From NCBI RefSeq assembly GCF_035222375.1, contig NC_085887.1, forward strand, positions 409,501 to 473,500: a stretch of DNA of 64,000 nucleotides, given 5' to 3'. Both the position numbers and the translations under genes were made by a program. The stretch is from Podospora pseudocomata. Lineage: Eukaryota; Ascomycota; Sordariomycetes; Sordariales; Podosporaceae. This document shows, piece by piece, positions 21,929-30,805 of the stretch. The notes beneath the pieces are model-generated. The model searched no databases, was not told where the DNA came from, and saw nothing but the letters and a program-made list of their open reading frames with translations. Positions within the stretch are counted from its first letter, which is position 1; each line of letters starts with the position of its first letter.

Positions 21929-23494
21929 ATGCCTCTGGCAAGATGGAAACATGACGGTGACACTGGACACAACCGATATGAGAACCGGCGACCTCAGGGG
22001 TCCAACCGTGCCCACGCAACCGATCAGTCAAACAATGGCATATTTGGATTCTTCATAAACAAGGCTGAGGACAAGGCTGATGAGGGAAGGAAAAGAATCG
22101 AAGAGGAAAGGAAGAAAATCGAAGAAGAGGAAAGGAAGAAAATCGAAGAGGAGAGAGAACGAACCCGGAAAGAAGACCTGAAGAACCAGGAACAAGATGC
22201 TCTGAGAAATGGCAGAAAACAGACATCGCCCACAGCAAACAAAAAGCGGTCTTCCACAGCCCTGGCAGCTACAAATACGCCAACGGCTGTGTTATCGAAG
22301 CTACCTCAGGAAGCCAACACTAGGTCAGCTATAAAACAAATACCAACTACGACATCCCAAGCCCAAGAAAACCCAAATACTCAGATTGTGGTAGATGGTT
22401 TTGAAACAGGCACCAACGGCGTCCCTTCTTCCAGCATCATCACCTCTTACACAACTCAAGGGACAAATGCACCTGGTATGTACATTTCTCTGATGATGAG
22501 CTTGGGTACCTGTTCTAAAATATTTAGAACCCCCCGTCACGCCTGACCTCACAACCCCGACGGCTGCACCGACACACACCCTCAACGCTGGCCAGATAGC
22601 TGCAATTGTCATTAGCTCGGTTGGTCCGTAAACCCCTATCCAATTTCGCTGGTATCGATCGCTAACATCTCTTTAGGCCTTGCCATCATCCTCCTCAGTG
22701 CTGTTTTTCTCTTCCTTCGCTTCCGCCGCCATCAACAGCACCCCGGGGCCTCAGCCCACTCTCTTTCCAATCCAGACCTTCCCCCACAGAACCACCACCA
22801 CCATCCTTACAGCCAACTACTCTCTGCTCCTCTCCCACCTGAGACCACCAACGCCCTCCCCGAGTTATCCAAACCGCGCCCCACAATCTCCCGCTGGCTG
22901 TCCCAAGTCCGGGCTGAATCACACCCTCACCTCCCTAATCACCCTCCTTCCATCAGCCTCCCCTCCTTCTCTTCCCACTCAGGCAGCCAGGCAAGAGCGC
23001 GCGGACAACCAGACATGGTCTCGGATATATCCTCTCAAATATCGGGCTTTACACACCCAACAGTTACTGTGAGCAGTGGAGGGAGAAGTTTCCGACCGCC
23101 TACGCAGCTGAGACCACCGACGGGGTCGTCAATGGGAAGCTCAGGAAGGGATGTGAAGGGGATGAAGCCTGTGCATCCCAGTATATATATTTCTCCTGCT
23201 ACAGCGTCCAATAGTACGGGGAGCGTCAATAGTCAGGGGTTGTTGGGGGGGTTTCCGCTGCCGCCGGGACGGTTGATGGAGGAGATTCAAGTTGGTGGGG
23301 AGGAGGTGGTTTCGCCTGTGAGTCTGGGTTTTGGTACGGGTCTGGGGACGGGGGTGGAAAACGGGGCGAGGTTGTCGGGGTTGGGGGTGGGAAGGGGTTA
23401 TGAGGAGGCAGATGAGTATAGTGAGGATCGGAGGGGGAGTTGGGAGGTGGATGAGAGGTTGGGGGTGTTGGAGGGGAATAAGGGGTCTGCTTAA
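21929..23494 (+). CDS. Coiled-coil, single-pass transmembrane protein of unknown function
   Basis: Three exons (21929-22475, 22528-22623, 22677-23494), about 486 aa. Both introns (52 and 53 nt) are GT-AG; the second has a CTAAC branch. The N-terminal part holds a repeated charged helix (RKKIEEEERKKIEEERER), then a Ser/Thr-rich stretch. Exon 2 with exon 3 encodes one hydrophobic helix (IAAIVISSVGLAIILLSAVF) followed by basic FLRFRRH and a long Pro/Ser/Gly-rich, probably cytosolic tail. This resembles fungal Ser/Thr-rich wall sensors in layout, but no signal peptide is visible, so the true start may lie upstream or in another exon. The coding strand turns from C-rich to strongly G-rich along exon 3. 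Confidence 0.65.
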
Positions 23495-23985
23495 CTGATT
23501 GGGACTTATGTTGTGTATAAAGTAACAATGAGCATCAACACAACTTTGCCTTTTATGCTTGCCACTGCCAGTTGACTTGTCCAACTGGTGGTACCTTCCG
23601 ATCCACGACGGGAGAGTGCCGATAAGTCGGAACCGGTGAATACCGACCTTCCGGCCACTGCCTGGTGAAACTTCACTGAGTGGCCTGTTCAGAAGGACCC
23701 TCTGGCTTTGGATGGGAAGGAGTCCCTTCAAAGTGACGAGCCATCGTTCGATTGGCATCCCGTCATCTTGTCGGCACCTTCCTGCGAAAAGAAGTGGTCG
23801 CCCACCACGCTTGAATAACAGCATTATCCATCGTCTCTCTCTCTCTATTCTCCTCGACTCTTCACTCTCTCCCCATCTTCCACTTCGACGCAACTCACAT
23901 TTTTGGTCGACCATCTTCCCACTGCCCTTTCTGAAAAGTATTGTTACAGCACCGCTTCTTCACTCCTCCTCCGCTCACCCCCATC
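23495..23985. other. Intergenic/promoter region
   Basis: The 5' flank of the alpha/beta hydrolase gene, with a CT-rich stretch at about 23828-23880 just upstream, as is common before fungal transcription starts. Confidence 0.4.
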
Positions 23986-25302
23986 ATGACCTGCCGCATC
24001 GCGCTGCTTTTCGGGGCCCTATTCTTCGCTCTCCCAAGCACAGCCAGGAACACTGAGCTCAGGAAAACCACTTCAAGAGTCCCGCCCGTTCTCGCGCCCA
24101 ATTGCCGTTATGTTCAGATACCACTCGGAAACATCTCAGCTGACAACGTCGACTTCCGACGAACAAGGAGAAATGTCGACTTCAATTCTCCAAAAGACGT
24201 GACCAAATTCTTCTCCTCTTGCCTTGACCCTCAGATGTACGAGGATCCTGATGACAATACCACGAAACTCATTGTGGAGAGGAACGTTACCATCCACGGC
24301 ATCCTTTGCCGACCAGAAAGGCCAGTCGCTGCGCAAGATCGCCGGATTCATCTAATGGTCCACGACGCGACATACGACAAATCTATGTGGCATGGGCTCG
24401 GTATACTAGAGTACAGTTTGGCAGATGCCCTGGCGTCTGGTCTCGGTGGTTCCTACACCCTAGCCATTGACCTTTGGGGTCATGGAGACAGCCATGGCCC
24501 GACATACCCCGGTACCTATGACATCCTCCTTTTTGTTATGCTCTTATTCCACGTTGTTTTACTGACCAAGATGTCGACAGACCCTTGGCAGGTACTCCAA
24601 CCCCCGTTCCACGTCGAGGTCTTGCATGAGCTCGCCGTCCGACTGCGCACAAACCAGCATGGCCTCTGGATGGCCTTCAAGAACGTAACATATGTTGGAC
24701 ATGGCTTTGGTGCCCAGCTCGGCAGTTATCTCATCGAGGATTTTCCCAATGACGTCGATGCATTTGTTGGAACCGGACTCCCCACGGGCTCAAAGATGAC
24801 GCCCCGCCCGAGTGAATGGATGTTTGCGCCAGCACACTCTACAGATCCGAAATACCAGGACCAGCCGCTAGGCTACTTTACTGGGGCAGTGACTTCTTTC
24901 CTTGACCGAAGGAACATTCTGTACGGGGGCATCTACGATGACGACTTGGCTGTACTGGACTTTCTCAGTCAAGATACCATTACTGGCGGCGAAGCCTGCT
25001 GGAGCGGATCTTACCTTTCGAGCGAATGGCTCGGTTCAGCCTTCAGCTTCAAGGGCCAGGCATGCATCGTCGCTGGAGAATACGACAGAATTGCGTGCGC
25101 CGATGGGCCTGAGTGCAAGGAGAGAGTACGGGGCGTCTGCAGCAAGGTATTTCCCGATGCTAGCTCATGCAAGAGCAATGTTCTGGGAAGCACAGGCCAT
25201 GCCTGGATGCTGCACAGGATTGGTGTCAAGCTGGCAAACTCGGTTCGCAGCGCCTCGGCACTTGGAGGCTCTTGGGGAAATTTGTGCTCGGTGATTAGCT
25301 GA
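23986..25302 (+). CDS. Secreted alpha/beta hydrolase lacking the nucleophile serine
   Basis: Exons 23986-24511 and 24581-25302, 415 aa. The 69-nt intron has GTACCT, a CTGAC branch and CAG; it is a multiple of three and stop-free, so the unspliced frame is also open. The signal peptide is MTCRIALLFGALFFALPSTA. The fold signature is present: IHLMVHDATYDKSMWHG after a first beta strand, the acid in EYDRIACADG and the histidine in GSTGHAWMLH. The nucleophile elbow, normally GHSxG, reads VGHGFGAQ, with GGC where AGC would give serine. As written it should not act as an ordinary serine hydrolase; it may be a binding or pseudo-enzyme, or a recent loss. Paired cysteines and NVT sequons fit secretion. 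Confidence 0.85.
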   Translation: MTCRIALLFGALFFALPSTARNTELRKTTSRVPPVLAPNCRYVQIPLGNISADNVDFRRTRRNVDFNSPKDVTKFFSSCLDPQMYEDPDDNTTKLIVERNVTIHGILCRPERPVAAQDRRIHLMVHDATYDKSMWHGLGILEYSLADALASGLGGSYTLAIDLWGHGDSHGPTYPGTYDILLFVMLLFHVVLLTKMSTDPWQVLQPPFHVEVLHELAVRLRTNQHGLWMAFKNVTYVGHGFGAQLGSYLIEDFPNDVDAFVGTGLPTGSKMTPRPSEWMFAPAHSTDPKYQDQPLGYFTGAVTSFLDRRNILYGGIYDDDLAVLDFLSQDTITGGEACWSGSYLSSEWLGSAFSFKGQACIVAGEYDRIACADGPECKERVRGVCSKVFPDASSCKSNVLGSTGHAWMLHRIGVKLANSVRSASALGGSWGNLCSVIS

Positions 25303-25875
25303 ACAAGTCATGATGGAATCGGGTTTGGGTGTTTGATAGAGTTGTTGGTCGGCAGCAGACATCAATAATAATCCTAGTCATTTACTTACACCCACCAACC
25401 CCAACCCTCTGTGAACACTGGCCCACGCAGTGTAAATCCAAAGAGCGAAACTTGCGGAGAAATGGCGTCATTGAAGCCAAGCTAGAGCAGCAAGAATGAC
25501 CAGACCATGTGCCGTGACATGTTTGACATGCTTATTTTTCGTGCTGGTAGGAACGTGATGATGATCAATGCTTGGTGTTTATATCGTGGTTGCCCGCTTT
25601 ATACAGGCTTGTCCAGCTCTGATGCCGCAAGTACCGACCCAACCGGATGACGATCTGCGGGAATGCAACAGGCCGGTTGACGATGTCATTACCCGCCTTC
25701 ACGCCCGTTCTCCCTGCAGTAGTGACGCGCCAAGCCCGCCCGCCGTTTTCGGAACCGTCCCGACCGCAAACACAACAACAGGTCAATGGGTAAGGAGCAT
25801 GACCCAGAACAAAAACCGGTGAAATTCATGTTCTTCACTTCCTATGATGACCTGCATGTATGAGGTGAGACAACC
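25303..25875. other. Intergenic stretch
   Basis: No gene recognised; this is the 5' flank of the MFS gene. Confidence 0.4.
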
Positions 25876-27593
25876 ATGTCTCGGGATGAGTTGATGATGA
25901 AGCCTGCGCTGGAGTCACCACCATTGCCGTCGTCAACACCACCACCACCACCGCCGCCGCCGACAGGAGAGAAGAAACTTGAGAATGGGAACAGCAGCAC
26001 CACCAGCGAGAACGATGATGGTTTGGAAGAAGTTGATCTAGGGGTGGAACGAGGGGTAGGCCAAGAAAAGTGGAAAAAGCTTCTTTTGTGGCAGCCGCCG
26101 CGTACGAGGTGGGATGAGAGGAATCCGCCGAGGTTTACGGTTTGGATCAATTTGCTGTTTGGATTTGTGAGTTGCCCTTCAATTGATCGCTGTGTTGTCA
26201 TCCCCCCCACCCACCTTTCTGACTATTTTTTTTTTTTTTCGTCTAGGCCGCCTGCTTCACCGTCTCGAATCTGTACTACAACCAGGCCATCCTCAACCGG
26301 ATCGCGGAGTCGTTTTCCGTCTCGTTTGAGAGAGCGTCTGTGGTTGCAACGCTCATGCAGGCTGGGTATGCGAGTGGGCTGTTGCTGATTTGTCCACTGG
26401 GGGATGTCGTCCCCCGGAGGCCGTTTATCCTCTGCTTGGTTTTGTTGACGGCGCTGCTGTGGATCATCCTGTGTACGACGCAATCTTTTACGGTTTTTAT
26501 TGTCGTGAGCTATATCTGCGGGGCGACGACTGTTACGCCGCAGCTGATGCTGCCTTTGGTGGGGGATCTGGCGCCAAGGGAGAGGAGGGCGAGTTGTCTG
26601 GCGGTTGTAGTTTCTGGCTTGGGGCTGGGGGTGTTGGTGGCGAGGATATTGGGCGGGGTGATGGCGAATTATACTGAGTGGAGGGGGATATACTGGTTTG
26701 GGTTGGGGGTTCAATTTGTTGTTTGGATAGGGTTGTATTTTTGGATGCCGGATTACCCTTCCAAGAATCCGACTGCGTTGAAGGGGGTGACGGGGTATGG
26801 GAAGTTGCTGTGGGGGATTGTGGTGTTGATGGTGACGGAGCCGTTGCTTTGCCAGGCGAGCATTGTGGCTTTTTGTCTCAGTGCCGTCTTTACGAGCTAC
26901 TGGACAACTCTAAGCTTCCTGCTCAGCCGGCCGCCGTATGAGTACAGCTCGATGGTTATTGGACTGTTTGGGTTGATTGGGGTGGTGGTTATCTTGTTGG
27001 CGCCTGTTTACTCGCGGTTCGTCATAGATAAGGTAATGCCGTTGGTATCAGCTCTGATGGGGCTTGGGTTAGAGCTGGCTGGGGTGATCGTGGGTACTTT
27101 TACCGGAGGGTTTACGGTGGCAGGACCGGTGATTCAGGCAATAACAATCGATCTGGGGAGTCAATTTACGCAAATTGGGAACAGGGCGGCGATATACAGT
27201 CTAAGACCAGACGCACAGAATCGTGTGAATACGGCATACATGGTTGCGGCGTTTTCTGGGCAGCTGACGGGAACAGCAGTGGGTAATCGTCTTTTTGCGC
27301 AGGGTGGTTGGACTTGGAGTGGAAGTTGCAGCAGTGAGTTCCGCCCTTTCCCTCATCACAAAAGCGTTGAGAGATCGGTACTGATCTGAAAGCGCACAGT
27401 TGGGCTATTGGTGTTCGCTATTCTGGTGTGCCTTGCCCGAGGCCCGAAAGAAACTGGATGGGTTGGTTGGTCAGGTGGGTGGATGATTGGAAGAGACGAT
27501 CTGCCAGTAAAGAACTCGAAGAATCCTCCAGACGAAGAGGCTGTATTGCACAAAGAGGATTCGGATGGCAGGAAGGGTAGACAACAAATGTAG
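25876..27593 (+). CDS. MFS transporter (DHA1-like)
   Basis: Three exons (25876-26166, 26247-27333, 27400-27593), 523 aa. Introns are 80 and 66 nt; the first ends in a long T tract before its AG. A cytosolic N-terminal region of about 90 residues with a proline run is followed by 12 predicted helices in two halves. Helix 1 carries NLYYNQAILNRIAESF, a signature of one MFS drug/metabolite branch, and the loop between helices 2 and 3 has the family motif as GDVVPRRP. The last exon supplies helix 12 and a basic tail. The substrate is unknown. The coding strand is strikingly G-rich from about 26390 to 27000. Confidence 0.9.
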
Positions 27594-27691
27594 ACTAGGT
27601 ACCTGATACTTTTTCATAATTCTGAAGCGCAATTCGAAACAGCAGCAACCGTTAACTACGGACAACACAGCAGAATTACGGTCTCCTACCA

Positions 27692-27962
27692 TCATTTCCA
27701 TGGCTGGACCTTGATCTCTGGAGAAGCCTCCCGAACCAGTGTCTCAAAATACTCCTGAAACCACTCTCCTCTTTCTGGAGATGGCTCGTGAGCATCGACT
27801 CCCCCGCAGTACTTTTGATATACATCAATTGGAGAACTGCTGCTTCCGTCCGAGAATCCTGGTGCTTTAGCCCAGATGAAAGCATCCAAATGCTGCTCAG
27901 GCTGCGGATTCGGGCCCAGGAACCGACCCAGAAAACCCAAAAACCCTAACACAAGAAAAAGC
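27692..27962 (-). pseudogene. Orphan C-terminal exon of a GH6 cellobiohydrolase
   Basis: About 75 codons (minus) match the end of fungal GH6 cellobiohydrolases: LGPNPQPEQHLDAFIWAKAP, then GFSDGSSSS, CGGVDAHEPSPERGEWFQEY and a short tail to the stop at 27692. Family members read DAFVWVKPGGESDGTS, CG..DALQPAPEAG.WFQ at the same places. A plausible acceptor (CTTGTGTTAG, near 27953) sits where a last exon could begin. The frame has no ATG, and upstream on this strand I find nothing of the GH6 catalytic domain, signal peptide or cellulose-binding module; instead there is a repeat array and another small gene. It is a relic left by deletion or an ectopic copy. Confidence 0.75.
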
Positions 27963-28029
27963 CACGCAAGCGCCCAACAAAATACCACCAAGACAGTTCT
28001 AAAATATATTAGACTCTAAACAAAACTCA

Positions 28030-28480
28030 ATGATACAGCTCAAAAAATTAATAAACGTTATAACTTGTGAAGAAGGTGACGACGCTGGTGAGATACTTTT
28101 TAAGAACCAGATGGTAGGACTTTGACTCTGTGGGTAGATGAAACAAAATATCGTTACTTACAGCAGCGAAGGCAGGGCGGGGCGAGAGCCAGGGCGACCG
28201 GAGGGGCGACAGGGGCCGGGGCAAGAACAGCGGCCAGACCAGGGAAGGTGCCGGGAAAAGTCCCGGGGAGGGGCAGTTGTGGGGGCCGGGTGAGTGCATC
28301 GCTTGGCTACTCCTGGGTCAGGCAGGGCTCGCTGCTTTTGAGACTGCTAGGACTGAGATTGATCGGTATGGATACCGGATGGACACCTTTTTCGAGAGTG
28401 GCACAAGATATGGAGATATTCCACTGCTGAAGAAAGGTGTTCAGGGATGGATACACCAGTTGAAGGAGCACCCATCGTAG
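28030..28480 (+). CDS. Small two-exon protein, unknown
   Basis: Exons 28030-28087 and 28164-28480, 124 aa. The 76-nt intron has GTGAGA, a TTGAC branch and TTACTTACAG. The first half is a Gly/Arg-rich, basic low-complexity stretch; the second is well formed (LLLGQAGLAAFETARTEIDR; GYRMDTFFESGTRYGD; GWIHQLKEHPS). I do not know the family. The opposite strand also offers good splice signals here, so strand choice rests mainly on the quality of the C-terminal half. Confidence 0.5.
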
Positions 28481-28929
28481 AGGGGAAATGGTAAAAGAGG
28501 GGGTGTATGGTCGAGAAGCTGGTGTGTTGATAGGTACCGAACAGTCCTGTTGCAGAGAAGCTGAATACTGAAGCGCTCAGTGAAATCCATTCTGAATCTA
28601 TTTGTCCAAGCAAGATGCCTGTCTCTTCCATCTCACTCTGTGGTTAGCCTAGCCATCAACTTGTCCATCTGCACATACGCACCAGACTAAAACACCATTA
28701 GTTATCTTTCAAGGCCTACTAACTATCTTTTAAAACCTATTAACTCTCTTTTAAAACCTATTAACTATCTTTTAAGGCCTAGTAACGATCTTTTAAGGTT
28801 AATTAACTATGTCCTCAAAGCCTATTAACTCAGTTATCTCTGAACCAGTTTTAATTATCTTCTAAAGAATGGTTCAGGATCGTCTTCTGCGTTGACTCAT
28901 TTGTGGTGCCAGTTAACTTATGTTATCTA
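28481..28929. other. Intergenic stretch with minisatellite
   Basis: AT-rich, with no gene; its centre is the 21-bp tandem array at 28700-28826. Confidence 0.5.
28700..28826 (+). repeat. 21-bp tandem repeat (minisatellite), six copies
   Basis: Six head-to-tail units of 21 bp (the last is 22) near the consensus AACTATCTTTTAARRCCTAT plus T, at 28700, 28721, 28742, 28763, 28784 and 28805; a partial unit follows. Copies differ at one to five positions. Related units lie in the opposite orientation at 18142-18204. Confidence 0.85.
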
Positions 28930-30380
28930 CAGCCTGGCGCCCAAACACGCCCCTGAACTCTTGCTCCTATGGATATCAAACAATTTCCCCTGGTAATGGA
29001 ATCTCCCAGCTCTTGACCCGCTCCCTCTCCCTCTTCTTCTCCCTGTCTGTAAAAAGGTACCATATACACACCACGGCCAATGTGAGGACAATGGCAATGA
29101 CAGCTTGAACCCAGATATATTTTGACACGACGGGCTCCCCTTCCCTTGGGCTCCAGTTGGAAAAAAGTCGTTGAGAAGATAGACTGCATGCGCCTCAGTT
29201 AAATGGCGTTCGAATTAGGGAAAAATTACCGAGTCAGGACTTACAGCAACGCAGCTGAGTGGTAAAAATATCATTGTTAGTAGGGCGATGCTCCTCATCA
29301 TGGCACTCTCAGACTTTGTCTCTAGCGCTATCGTAGTATTGAGTTGCGCTATCCTGGCATTGACTGCGGCATCCTGGCGAGCGGTCTGGTTCCAGGCCTG
29401 TTCGATAGGGGACATAGTCAGCTCTTTACGATCGACTTTGCTGCAGCGATACATGAAGGGCACTTACGGCCTGCATAGCCAAGGATAGGTTCTGTGCCAT
29501 CGTTTTGCACTCATCGACCTTGTCGTCGTATTCATCCAGTATGTCGCAGACTCGCTGACGCATCTTGTTGCTTGTTTGGATGAAGGACTTTCTCTCTTGT
29601 TCGAGAAGAACCTTGAATAAGGTCTCGTTGTCTCCGAGTTCTGGCCCCTCGTTCAACAGAGCCTTGCTCTCCCCTTCGCTTTCAGTAGCCTAACGGGCGC
29701 CTTCTTCAACCTTTCTATGCTGAGATTTCCGCTGGCAAAAGACATCCTCGTAAGCCTTGAACAACCAATACTCTTCCAGTTGATCAAGCTCAATCAGAAC
29801 TTTGAGCAGCTGCCTCTTCGTGCTCCGGATGTGATCTACCAGTGTGACAAGGGCTGTAATATCAGGGCTTGGAACTTCATGGTTCAATTCAGGCTTATAA
29901 TCTTCAATGGCCTCGAAGGTCTGTGATACCGAGAAGAAGAAGGAAATACAGTCTTGATGATCCTGAACGCGTATTTTATCCTCCCTTGCCTGGCCCGTGC
30001 CCTTGTTGGCATCAGGCCGCTGCCAAGTCCTCCGATATCTTACAGAGCCAGTGGGCTTCCTTTGATAACCATCATGCCTTCTGATTGTCTGCCTCACTTT
30101 GACGACTGGTTCACAACGTGTAGTTACCCCTCCTTGCGGTGGTATCGACAGTGTTGTTGGTGGTGGTTGCGAGTGGTTGGCTTTTGCCGTGTGACAACCA
30201 GGGTCCTACTCATGAGGCATATCCCAAGGTACTCCTGCGTCTTGGCATGCTTTATCGAACCCTGCCCACCCTCATTGCTGCTGTCATCTTTTGTCTCCAA
30301 GGAGTCAGATGACAAGGTGAACTGGTCGGCTAGCTTCTCAGGGGAAGGGGAAGGGGAAGGGGAAGGGGGGGATGTCAAAA
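28930..30380 (-). pseudogene. Broken CorA-like two-helix membrane protein gene
   Basis: The 3' part is a typical fungal CorA-like end. The coiled exon (ERKSFIQTSNKMRQRVCDIL; ECKTMAQNLSLAMQ) is followed by introns 29467-29398 and 29244-29184, then AWNQTARQDAAVNARI, KSESAMMRSIALLTMIFLPL (helix 1), and IFSTTFF with NWSPREGEPVVSKYIW and a second helix (QAVIAIVLTLAVVCIWYLF). Two defects are visible: one TAG in frame at about 29690, just before ATESEGE, and one extra C after the T run near 29160, which shifts helix 2 out of frame. The 5' part (to about 30380) is uncertain. Relatives are plasma-membrane proteins of unclear transport function. Confidence 0.7.
30341..30370. repeat. GGGGAA hexanucleotide repeat
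   Basis: About four to five direct GGGGAA units followed by a G run on the plus strand. It has four or more G tracts in a row, so it could fold as a G-quadruplex. On the minus strand it reads as a Ser-Pro repeat in an open frame. Confidence 0.8.
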
Positions 30381-30805
30381 AAGAGTGGACAGGGGTGGGA
30401 CAATGGTGAGTGGCCTGGTGTTCAACATCGTGAGAGGGGACGACGGGAAGGCCATTTTATATCCGTGTTTCCCCAATCACTCAGCTGTGAGATGTTCACC
30501 ATGTGTTCCCAAAATCAGACTCGGCTGCCACGGAGGGGAAAAAAGAAGCGGTCGGTGATTTGGATCACCGTGACACGAGAACAGCGTGCCGGAAATGTAG
30601 ATTTTGCGGGCCTCCAGGGTCCAGACACTGAGACATTCTTCGAGTTAGACTTTGAAGATCCTCGATAGATCTATGGAACGCGTCTTGGCATGTGCCGCAT
30701 CGCGTTCTCAGACAGGAGTTCGGAGTAAATGCTATGAATTAATGCTACCCTAACTCATACAGGGAATGATTCAGCATGCTCCGGACCACACGCGTCTTAC
30801 CTGCC

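Noticed and set aside
28048-28299. Minus-strand Pro-rich 83-codon frame as the upstream exon of the GH6 relic
   Set aside because: It resembles no part of GH6, and no splice pair joins it in frame to the orphan exon.
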